Assembly (NCBI RefSeq): GCF_036010485.1
Contig: NZ_CP108568.1
Span: forward strand, 3,913,001 to 3,977,000
DNA length: 64,000 nucleotides
Direction: 5' to 3'
DNA from: Streptomyces sp. NBC_01198
Lineage (GTDB): Bacteria; Actinomycetota; Actinomycetes; Streptomycetales; Streptomycetaceae
Part shown: piece by piece, positions 1 to 6,072 of the stretch
Layout of the letters: each line of letters starts with the position of its first letter
Position numbering within the stretch: the first letter of the stretch is position 1
Made by a program: the position numbers and the translations under genes
Notes under the pieces: generated by a model
Told to the model about the DNA's origin: nothing
The model's database searches: none
The model's input: the letters and a program-made list of their open reading frames with translations, nothing else

Positions 1-881
1 TCGCCGACGAGCAGGGCGCCGACGTCCGCTTCGCGACCTGCCTCTACGTCGAGATCGACCCGCTCACCGGCACCCTCGACGTGGTACGGGCCGGCCACCC
101 GGAGCCCGCCATACGCCTGGGCGACGGCACCACCATCGTGCGGCGCACCGCCGTGGGGCTGCCACTCGGCATCGAGCCGGACTGCGACTACCCCACCACC
201 AGGATGATGCTGGAGCCCGGCGAGGTGCTCGCGCTGTGCACCGACGGCATGATCGAGACCGGCGGCCACGACCTGGAGAGCGGCTGGACCCGCCTGACCC
301 GGGCGCTTGCCGCCGGTCCCGCGGACGACCTGGAGGCACTCGCCGACGCCCTGGTCCAGGCCGTCGTCGGCCCGGGCTCGCACCAGACCACCGGCCCGCT
401 CGCGGACCGCCGCGAGGACGACATCGCCCTGGTCCTGCTGCGCCGCGACCCCGACGGGCCGACCTGCGCGGTCCCGGTCCGCCGCACCATGCTCACCGTC
501 TCGCAGGCCGACCCCGGCCAGATCCGCTCCTGCCGCGAGGACCTGCGCGCCCTGCTGCACGACTGGACCTCCCCCGAGCAGGTCGAGACGTCCGTCCTGC
601 TGGTCTCCGAGGCCGTCACGAACGTGCTGGTCCACACAGACGGCGACGCCTCCGTGATGGCCCAGGTCACCGGCATGCCCGGCACCCGCCGCCTGCACGT
701 CGACGTCGGCGACGGCTCCGACGACATGCCCCACCGCCGCTCCCCCGGCGAGCTGGCCTCCTCGGGCCGCGGCCTGCTGCTGATGGAGGAGCTGGCCGAC
801 GCGTGGGGCGTCGATCCGCGGGGGGACGGGAAGTCGACGTGGTTCGAGCTCTACGAGTCGACGGCGACGTCGCTGCTGTGA
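1..881 (+). CDS. PP2C/SpoIIE phosphatase with C-terminal HATPase domain (5' partial)
   Basis: The reading frame is open from base 3, so the N-terminus lies outside the window. The visible start reads FATCLYVEIDP and LDVVRAGHPEP, typical of the PPM/SpoIIE Ser/Thr phosphatase core, followed by LALCTDGMIE, the C-terminal core motif with its metal-binding Asp. After about residue 140 comes an HATPase_c_2 domain with an N-box (SEAVTNVLVHT) and a G-box (SSGRGLLLMEELAD). Such proteins dephosphorylate anti-anti-sigma factors, and the kinase-like domain resembles an anti-sigma factor, so a partner-switching role is likely. Sensor domains would be upstream of the window. The family is clear; the target is unknown. 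Confidence 0.9.
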   Translation, partial: ADEQGADVRFATCLYVEIDPLTGTLDVVRAGHPEPAIRLGDGTTIVRRTAVGLPLGIEPDCDYPTTRMMLEPGEVLALCTDGMIETGGHDLESGWTRLTRALAAGPADDLEALADALVQAVVGPGSHQTTGPLADRREDDIALVLLRRDPDGPTCAVPVRRTMLTVSQADPGQIRSCREDLRALLHDWTSPEQVETSVLLVSEAVTNVLVHTDGDASVMAQVTGMPGTRRLHVDVGDGSDDMPHRRSPGELASSGRGLLLMEELADAWGVDPRGDGKSTWFELYESTATSLL

Positions 882-942
882 CGCGTCCCGCGCCGAGCCC
901 GTCACCCGCGTATCGGGGTGCCCGGCGGGGAATGCTCGCGGG

Positions 943-1689
943 ATGGAGGAATCGGACGATACTGACGGGCAGTTGCGTGCCACCGACGCGCTGGCCGAGC
1001 TCATCCGGGCCGGACTGCCGCCCGTGCACTGGGCGGTGTGGTCGCCGCCGGCGTATCTGAGCGGCTTGTTCGCCGTCGAGCTGAGCGACACCCAGAAGTA
1101 CGTCCACCTCGCCCGCTGGGCCGACGTGTTGGGCACCCCCCTGCGGACCACGGCCGGCACCAGCTCCCCGCCGGAGGACAGTTCGGAACCGGCCTGGCGG
1201 ACGGAGCGCTACGAGCGGTCCCCGTGGGAGTCGCTGGAGATCGACTGCCTCTACCGTGACGTCCGCGTCCGCTTCTCCGCGGGCGTCGAACCGGGTACGA
1301 CCGAGCGGACCCGGATGCCCCGGTCCAGGCCGGTCCGCTCCCGCACCGCCGTCCACACCGCCCAACTGCGCTCTGTGACGGCCCTGACCAGCCTGCTCAT
1401 CGCCGGATTACCGCCCGTCGCCTGGGACATCGACGGCCGCGGCGAGGAACCCGCCCTGACCGGACGCATCCCGCCGACCCCCGGCAGAAGGCTGCGCGAC
1501 GACCTTGCGGCCTGGGCGGACTTCCTCGGCAACCCGGTGGTCTACCGCAGCAGGAAGCGCACCGGCGGCTGGGGCACCAACCGCTGGGGCGAGGCCACCG
1601 GCACGACGCTCGACGTCCCGGTCGGTGTCACAGCCGCCGTCCGCCCCCCACTCCCCGGCTTCCACGGCCACCACCCGGCCCGTCCCTGA
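943..1689 (+). CDS. hypothetical protein with an internally duplicated domain; contains a TTA codon
   Basis: A 248-residue soluble protein of no family I recognise. It holds two related copies of one unit: an N-terminal half with ALAELIRAGLPPVHWAVW followed by ARWADVLGTPL, and a C-terminal half with ALTSLLIAGLPPVAWDI followed by AAWADFLGNPV. The second copy uses a TTA leucine codon at 1408-1410, rare in Streptomyces and normally dependent on the bldA tRNA. The ATG at 943 lies about 60 bp after the upstream phosphatase gene, on the same strand. No signal peptide or membrane segment is seen. The gene ends only 15 bp before the direct repeat that flanks the toxin-antitoxin cassette. Confidence 0.7.
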   Translation: MEESDDTDGQLRATDALAELIRAGLPPVHWAVWSPPAYLSGLFAVELSDTQKYVHLARWADVLGTPLRTTAGTSSPPEDSSEPAWRTERYERSPWESLEIDCLYRDVRVRFSAGVEPGTTERTRMPRSRPVRSRTAVHTAQLRSVTALTSLLIAGLPPVAWDIDGRGEEPALTGRIPPTPGRRLRDDLAAWADFLGNPVVYRSRKRTGGWGTNRWGEATGTTLDVPVGVTAAVRPPLPGFHGHHPARP

Positions 1690-1704
1690 CCCACGTGCCC
1701 CCTG

Positions 1705-1769
1705 GCCCGAGCGCCAGCCCGGCGACCACGGACTTCCCCCGGTGCGCCCGGGGGACCACCGCCCACGCG
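1705..1769. repeat. 65-bp direct repeat, copy A (left flank of toxin-antitoxin cassette)
   Basis: Identical over 65/65 bases to 2490-2554. Copy A lies 3 bp beyond the stop of the PIN toxin gene and carries the same coding text (minus strand, AWAVVPRAHRGKSVVAG) as the 3' end of the ATPase gene at 2479-2889, here without the rest of that gene. It contains a GC-rich hairpin (CCCCCGG/CCGGGGG around a 5-nt loop, 1736-1754) that could act as terminator for the toxin gene. Confidence 0.95.
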
Positions 1770-1772
1770 ACC

Positions 1773-2168
1773 TCAGGCCAGCACGTCGACGGAGCAGCGG
1801 ATGCCGGACGCACAGGACAGGCGGGCGTCGGCGGTCAGCAAGGTGCACTCGTACACCTCTGCCGCCGCCACGTAGGCAGCGTCGTATGCGGTGAGATTCG
1901 CCCGCAGTTCCCACATGCGCGGCAGCAGGACGCGGGTGAGGGGGACCTCCGGGTCCCATTGGCAAAGGGCCGCGACGGCATCCGCGGCATGGCTGGCGGA
2001 GATCTTGCCGCCGAGCAGGTTCCCGCGGACAACCGACAGGACCTCGACGCTCCAGTGCTGTGGAGCGATCCACCGGTCGTCGGCGGCCAGCGCCGCCCTG
2101 CACCGGTCGCCGGTCGTGCCCTCGTCCAGCAGAGCGAAGGCGAAGACCGAGGCGTCGACCACGATCAC
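1773..2168 (-). CDS. vapC: PIN-domain toxin, VapC/FitB type
   Basis: A 131-residue PIN-domain protein. The acidic residues expected of the Mg2+-dependent ribonuclease site are visible: Asp5 in MIVVDASVFA, Glu42, Asp96 in TAYDAAYVAAAE and Asp114 in LLTADARLS. Length and motif order match VapC-family toxins, which typically cleave tRNA or rRNA and are held inactive by the cognate antitoxin. The GTG start at 2168 overlaps the antitoxin stop by 4 bases (GTGA), so the pair is translationally coupled with the antitoxin first, as usual. The RNA target cannot be inferred. The gene sits inside a cassette bounded by two identical 65-bp repeats. Confidence 0.9.
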   Translation of the reverse strand: MIVVDASVFAFALLDEGTTGDRCRAALAADDRWIAPQHWSVEVLSVVRGNLLGGKISASHAADAVAALCQWDPEVPLTRVLLPRMWELRANLTAYDAAYVAAAEVYECTLLTADARLSCASGIRCSVDVLA

Positions 2169-2440
2169 TCTGGCACCTCCGGTACGTCCGGAGTCCCAAG
2201 CCGACGGTCGCGCCCGCTCCGTTCGCCGGACAGCACGTCCAGCACGTCGCGGTTCGTGAGCGACGTGCCATAGGACGTGCCGCTGAAGCGCTGGAGCACG
2301 GCCAGGTTGTCCCGGCGCCGGACCTCGTCCTTGATCACGTCGAAGAGGTATGCCTGCAAAGACTGCCCACGTTCACCCGCGATCGCCGCGAGCTTGTCGC
2401 GCAGGTCGTCCGGGACGTCCCGAATCTGGAGAGCCACCAT
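2165..2440 (-). CDS. vapB: VapB/FitA-type antitoxin (ribbon-helix-helix)
   Basis: A 91-residue protein starting VALQIRDVPDDLRDKL with the short beta-strand and helices (GQSLQAYLFDVIKDEV) of FitA/VapB-type ribbon-helix-helix antitoxins; the C-terminal half would wrap the toxin. It would neutralise the downstream PIN toxin and repress the operon. The ATG at 2440 is chosen because homology begins there; a longer frame runs upstream but enters the neighbouring repeat. No Shine-Dalgarno sequence is evident, and the start codon lies inside a perfect inverted repeat (2439-2460), suggesting autoregulation at or near the transcription start. Confidence 0.87.
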   Translation of the reverse strand: MVALQIRDVPDDLRDKLAAIAGERGQSLQAYLFDVIKDEVRRRDNLAVLQRFSGTSYGTSLTNRDVLDVLSGERSGRDRRLGTPDVPEVPE

Positions 2441-2460
2441 GCATGCAACTTTACATGCAT
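2439..2460. promoter_or_regulatory. inverted-repeat operator candidate over the antitoxin start codon
   Basis: Perfect 7-bp arms ATGCATG and CATGCAT separated by 8 bp. The site covers the antitoxin start codon. Autoregulatory operators of RHH antitoxins are commonly short palindromes of this kind; binding itself is inferred. Confidence 0.6.
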
Positions 2461-2478
2461 TCGATGTGGCCGACGGCG

Positions 2479-2889
2479 TCATCCGCCGTGCCCGAGCGCC
2501 AGCCCGGCGACCACGGACTTCCCCCGGTGCGCCCGGGGGACCACCGCCCACGCGGCGGCGAGCGTGTCCACCAGCAGCAGCCCGCGCCCGGACTCGGCGT
2601 CCGGCGGCGGCCTGCGGTCGACGGCGGGCCTGACCGCACCCGGGTCGGAGACGGCGAGCCAGTAGTGCCCGTCGGCGGGCCACAGCACGAGCTCGACCAG
2701 ATCCTCGGCGCACGTGCCGTACCGGACGGCGTTGGTGACCAGCTCGCTGGTGATCAGCCCCAGCTCGGCCCCCAGCCGGGACGCCGGCCCATAGGCCAGG
2801 GCTTCGGCAACGGCATGCCGCGCCTGCCCCACGGAGGCAGGATGCGCGGGAAACCGCCAGACGGCGGGCACGATCGGGATGTCAGGCAT
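2479..2889 (-). CDS. ATP-binding protein, anti-sigma-factor (HATPase_c_2) type
   Basis: A 136-residue single-domain GHKL ATPase like RsbW/SpoIIAB. It shows the N-box (ITSELVTNAVRYGT), the D-x-G motif (VSDPGAV) and the SGRGLLLVDTLA G-box. The ATG at 2889 follows a GGAG at 6 bp; a longer start at 2937 lacks one. Proteins of this kind accompany XRE/DUF5753 and DUF397 genes in the WhiJ-like clusters of Streptomyces, and here the partner genes are divergent, starting about 240 bp away. It may bind a sigma factor or the regulator. The C-terminal end is encoded by repeat copy B and ends GHGG; the equivalent frame in copy A reads on as GPGGTWVRDG, so the present stop was probably created by the cassette insertion. 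Confidence 0.87.
   Translation of the reverse strand: MPDIPIVPAVWRFPAHPASVGQARHAVAEALAYGPASRLGAELGLITSELVTNAVRYGTCAEDLVELVLWPADGHYWLAVSDPGAVRPAVDRRPPPDAESGRGLLLVDTLAAAWAVVPRAHRGKSVVAGLALGHGG
2490..2554. repeat. 65-bp direct repeat, copy B (inside the 3' end of the ATPase gene)
   Basis: Second identical copy of 1705-1769, 785 bp away. It encodes the last part of the anti-sigma-type ATPase; the gene's final three codons and stop (2479-2489) lie outside the repeat, on cassette-side DNA. The 720 bp between the repeats contain only the toxin-antitoxin pair and its promoter region. Confidence 0.95.
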
Positions 2890-3011
2890 GGCGAACTCCG
2901 TTGCGAGGGTGAGCTGTTCCGGTGCCGCCGGTGGCATGCCGCCCTGGGCGCGAACGCACCCGCCCCAGGGCGGACGGGCGCGCTCACGCGGTGCGCTTCC
3001 GGCATCGCGCT

Positions 3012-3034
3012 GCGTAGTAGCGCGGTACTAACGC
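3012..3034. promoter_or_regulatory. near-palindromic operator candidate between the WhiJ-like genes
   Basis: TAGTA (3015-3019) and TACTA (3026-3030) form inverted arms around GCGCGG, extended by GCG/CGC on the outer sides with a one-base offset. It lies in the divergent space between the ATPase and the XRE regulator and is AT-rich against the background. Binding by the XRE protein is inferred. Confidence 0.4.
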
Positions 3035-3130
3035 TAGAGCATCGGGAGTACACGTGCTACCGCTTCTGCGACTGTCATTGGACCCGACTTCCCGCCGCAC
3101 GGCAGACTGAGCCGGGAGGAGAGGATTTCC

Positions 3131-3982
3131 ATGCCGCCGAGGAGCAATCCGAGCGCACGCCAGCAGCGCCTGGGCGCGGAGCTTCGCAGGCTGCGCGAAG
3201 ACGCCGGGCTCTCCACCGAGCAGGCCGCCGGCCTGCTGGACACCAAGCGGACCGTCATCTCCAGCACCGAGGCCGGACGCCACGGGATCAGCCCCGAGCG
3301 GGTACGTCGGATCGCCTTCGTCTACGACTGCACCGACCAGGAACTGATCGGCGCACTCGTCGCGATGTGCGGCGACCGCGCGCAGGGCTGGTGGGAGGAC
3401 TTCCGGGGCATCCTGCCCCTGACGTTCCTCGACATCGCCGAAATGGAGTGGCACGCCCGGGGCCTGCGGGTCAGCACCATGACGCACATGCCCGGCCAGT
3501 TCCAGACCGAGGCCTATGCGCGCGCCCTATTCCGCGCCGCCATCCCGCCGCTGCCCGAGGCAGAGGTGGAGGCCAGGGTTGCCCACCGCGTGCAACGCCA
3601 TCAGGCGATCGACCGCCCGGACGCGCCTCCGTACGAACTCGTCGTACACGAGGGGGCGTTGCGGACCGAAGTTGGCGGACGCGCGGTGCTGCGCGACCAA
3701 CTCGCCCATCTCATGGCCGCCGCAGAACGCGACAACGTCACCGTTCAGGCCATCCCGTTCTCCGCCGGCGCCTTCCCCGGCTCGGGCCAGTCCATCCTGT
3801 ACGCCCGCGCCCCGGTGCCCCGCCTGGACACCGCCCTGGCGGATCGCATCACGGTCGGGGAATTCGTCCACGCCGAGGCGCACTTGTGCAAGTACCGACT
3901 GCAACTCGACGCGATGCAGCGCATTTCCCTCCCGCCGGAGAAGACGCTCAACCTCATGCACTCCATCGCGTCCCAGCTCTAG
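3131..3982 (+). CDS. XRE-family regulator with DUF5753 (WhiJ-like)
   Basis: A 283-residue regulator with an N-terminal helix-turn-helix (about residues 12-66; LRRLREDAGLSTEQAAGLL, then KRTVISSTEAGRHGISPERV) and a C-terminal DUF5753 domain (from about 95; MPGQFQTEAYARALFRAA is the typical entry). Start ATG 3131 follows GGAGAGGA. Streptomyces carry dozens of such regulators, each normally next to a DUF397 gene, as here (11 bp downstream), and often an anti-sigma-type ATPase. Known members (WhiJ, BldB-linked) influence development. It probably controls its own divergent promoter region. Confidence 0.93.
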   Translation: MPPRSNPSARQQRLGAELRRLREDAGLSTEQAAGLLDTKRTVISSTEAGRHGISPERVRRIAFVYDCTDQELIGALVAMCGDRAQGWWEDFRGILPLTFLDIAEMEWHARGLRVSTMTHMPGQFQTEAYARALFRAAIPPLPEAEVEARVAHRVQRHQAIDRPDAPPYELVVHEGALRTEVGGRAVLRDQLAHLMAAAERDNVTVQAIPFSAGAFPGSGQSILYARAPVPRLDTALADRITVGEFVHAEAHLCKYRLQLDAMQRISLPPEKTLNLMHSIASQL

Positions 3983-3993
3983 GAGAGTTCACC

Positions 3994-4185
3994 TTGCCGG
4001 ACATCACCTGGGAAGCACCGTTCTGCCAGGACGCAAGCAACTGCTTCCGCATAGGCACCGACACCGACGGCAAGGCCTACATCGCCGTAAGCGGCGACGA
4101 GGCCAACTACCTCACCGACACCCGCGAAGCACTCCGCACCCTCATCACCGACATCAAGGCCGGCAAGGCCGACCACCTCCTCTGA
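3994..4185 (+). CDS. DUF397 domain protein
   Basis: A 63-residue protein beginning LPDITWEAPFCQ. It has the DUF397 pattern of a polar start, a C-x5-C pair (CQDASNC), a central strand region and a C-terminal ALRTLITDIKAG helix. The TTG start at 3994 is supported by an AGGAGAG at 3981-3987, which overlaps the stop codon of the regulator, so the two are translated as a unit. DUF397 proteins are small partners of DUF5753 regulators and are thought to modulate them; the mechanism is not established. Confidence 0.88.
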   Translation: MPDITWEAPFCQDASNCFRIGTDTDGKAYIAVSGDEANYLTDTREALRTLITDIKAGKADHLL

Positions 4186-4332
4186 CCCTGGCGGTGGTCG
4201 CCGGCTCATCCCGAATCGGCCAGCGCGGCCGTGCTTCCGCGCCTGACCGGTCCATGGTGTGACGCGCCGCCCCAGCCGGACGCCCGCGAAGCCGCGGCGC
4301 TGAGCGCCATCGACGCCGTCCGCCGCGGCTAG
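4186..4332 (+). other. in-frame coding-like tail after the DUF397 stop (readthrough extension or gene remnant)
   Basis: Directly after the DUF397 TGA the same frame stays open for 48 codons to a TAG at 4330-4332, ending DAREAAALSAIDAVRRG. The last 22 codons all end in G or C except one, as real genes here do. No start codon with a ribosome site is visible. It may be the 3' stump of a lost gene or chance in GC-rich DNA. Confidence 0.3.
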
Positions 4333-4339
4333 CGGCTCC

Positions 4340-5302
4340 TCACTGACCGTAGGGCGAGTCCGCCGGGATCGTGCCCAGGCGGCCCGCCTGGAAGTCGTCG
4401 AAGGCCTGGGCCAGCTCCGCGTGGGTGTTCATCACGAACGGGCCGTACTGCATCATCGGCTCGCGGATGGGGAGTCCGCCGAGCAGGACGAACTCGAAGT
4501 TCGCCGAGCGGGAGTCCTGCGTCTCGGCGGCGCGGATCGTCAGGGTGTCGCCGTCGCCGAAGACGACGGCCTGGCCCATGGCGAAGGGGCGGGACTGCGG
4601 GCCGGCGAAGCCGGTGCCGGCCAGGCCGTAGGCGAGGGCGTTGAAGTCGGCGCGCCAGGGGAGGGTGACCGAGGCGCCGGCGTTGAGGGACACGTGGGTC
4701 ATGGTGATCGGCGTGTGGGTGGAGCCGGGGCCGACGTGGCCGCCGAGGTCGCCGGCGATCAGCCGGATGAGGGCGCCGCCGTCCGCGGAGGTGAGCAGCT
4801 TCAGGCCGCCGGCCCTGATGTCCTGGTACTTCGGGGGCATCATCTTGTCGGCCTTGGGGAGGTTGACCCACAGCTGGAGGCCGTGGAAGAGGCCGCCGCT
4901 GAGCACCAGGGACTCCGGCGGGGTCTCGATGTGCAGCAGCCCGGACCCGGCGGTCATCCACTGGGTGTCGCCGTTGGTGATGGTGCCGCCGCCGCCGTGC
5001 GAGTCCTGGTGGATGAAGGTGCCGTCCATGATGTACGTCACGGTCTCGAAGCCGCGGTGCGGGTGCCAGGGAGTGCCCTTGGGCTCGCCGGCCGCGTAGT
5101 CCACTTCGCCCATCTGGTCCATCATGATGAACGGGTCGAGGTGGCGGTAGTCGATGCCGGCGAAGGCGCGGCGGACCGGGAAGCCCTCCCCTTCGAACCC
5201 GCTGGGCGCGGTGCTGACGGCCAGGGCCTTGCGGGGTCGGCCGTCGGCGGGTGCGGTGACGCGCGGCAGGGTCAACGGGTTCTCTACGGTCACGGCGGGC
5301 AT
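4340..5302 (-). CDS. pirin family cupin protein
   Basis: A 320-residue bicupin. The N-terminal pirin signature is clear: a DPFIMMDQMGEV segment, then WHPHRGFETVTYIMDG and HIE, supplying the three His and one Glu that bind the metal. The C-terminal cupin follows from about residue 190. ATG 5302 is preceded by GGAGG at 5 bp and fits the family start; the longer open frame upstream does not. Bacterial pirins are quercetinases or redox-sensing regulators; the substrate here is unknown. It is convergent with the WhiJ-like cluster and stands alone. Confidence 0.92.
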   Translation of the reverse strand: MPAVTVENPLTLPRVTAPADGRPRKALAVSTAPSGFEGEGFPVRRAFAGIDYRHLDPFIMMDQMGEVDYAAGEPKGTPWHPHRGFETVTYIMDGTFIHQDSHGGGGTITNGDTQWMTAGSGLLHIETPPESLVLSGGLFHGLQLWVNLPKADKMMPPKYQDIRAGGLKLLTSADGGALIRLIAGDLGGHVGPGSTHTPITMTHVSLNAGASVTLPWRADFNALAYGLAGTGFAGPQSRPFAMGQAVVFGDGDTLTIRAAETQDSRSANFEFVLLGGLPIREPMMQYGPFVMNTHAELAQAFDDFQAGRLGTIPADSPYGQ

Positions 5303-5439
5303 GGGGGCCTCCTTGGGGGACGTTCCGCTTCCAATGTAGTTGAAGGCTGAACATCTAGCAACGCGTGACCATTCCCTCACCCGACAGCATGAGGACAATC
5401 AGGCACGAGAGGGGACGGAACAGGAAGGACGTGCGGAAC

Positions 5440-5883
5440 TCAGCCGTACATCCGGCGCATCGTGAAGTCCACCATCTGCTCGACCGCCTTGGCGTCGAAG
5501 ACCATCCGGTGCTGGCCGTCGATGTCGATCACGAAGCCGTAGCCGGTCGGCAGCAGGTCGAGCACCTCGGCGCCGGTGATCACGAAGTACTTCGACTCCT
5601 TGCCCGCGTAGCGCCGCAGCTCCTTGAGCGAGCTGAACATCGGGATCACCGGCTGCTGCGTGTCGTGCAGCGCCAGGAAGCCCGGGTTCTCGCCGCGCGG
5701 GCAGTAGATCTTGGAGGTGGCGAAGATCGCCTGGAAGTCCTCGGCCGACAGCGAGCCCGTCGTGAAGGCGCGTACGGCGTCGGCAAGCGACGGCGGAGAG
5801 GGCTCGGGATAGCCGGACATGGGCGCGGCTCCGCCGGGAGCCGGGCCTTGGCCGGGATTCACGCTCTGGTCGTAGCCGTACAC
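5440..5883 (-). CDS. SseB-like protein
   Basis: A 147-residue cytoplasmic protein with a Gly/Pro-rich N-terminus (about 30 residues) and an SseB N-terminal-type domain: an IYCPRGENPGFLAL strand pair, PMFSSLKELRRYAG and LLPTGYGFVIDID. SseB-like domains are common in actinobacteria without type III secretion, so a secretion role should not be inferred; function is unknown. It is divergent from the acyl-CoA dehydrogenase with about 190 bp between the starts. Confidence 0.8.
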   Translation of the reverse strand: MYGYDQSVNPGQGPAPGGAAPMSGYPEPSPPSLADAVRAFTTGSLSAEDFQAIFATSKIYCPRGENPGFLALHDTQQPVIPMFSSLKELRRYAGKESKYFVITGAEVLDLLPTGYGFVIDIDGQHRMVFDAKAVEQMVDFTMRRMYG

Positions 5884-5992
5884 GGGCCCTAGCGTAACGG
5901 TGACCGGCGCGGCCCCAGCGGGGAACGGTGACTCCCGGCCGCCCGCGGAGCGAGGAACCCGTCACATCCACCCGCCGGGGGTTGCTTCTTAT

Positions 5993-6004
5993 TACTGACG
6001 GGTA
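5993..6004. promoter_or_regulatory. operator-like site upstream of the acyl-CoA dehydrogenase gene
   Basis: The sequence TTACTGACGGGTAGCA resembles the palindromic sites of TetR-type fatty-acid regulators in actinobacteria (TTAC-N6-GTAA-like), with a mismatch in the right arm. It is about 70 bp before the fadE-type start, in a locally AT-richer stretch. This is a weak inference from pattern only. Confidence 0.3.
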
Positions 6005-6072
6005 GCATCATGTCGATACACGTTCGGGTGACATCAGCAGTGTGACAGCAGCAGCGATACGGAGCCGTCGTC

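Noticed and set aside
1705..2554. Insertion sequence or integrative element with its own recombinase
   Set aside because: The 720 bp between the repeats have room only for the toxin-antitoxin pair; no transposase or integrase frame is present, and 65 bp is far too long for a normal target duplication.
2350..4185. A 611-codon open frame on the plus strand ending with DUF397
   Set aside because: Only the last 63 codons are a real protein, with their own ribosome site at 3981-3987; the remainder is antisense to the ATPase gene or out of frame in the XRE gene.
5440..5883. Type III secretion component because of the SseB name
   Set aside because: SseB-like domains are frequent in actinobacteria without such systems, and no secretion genes are nearby.
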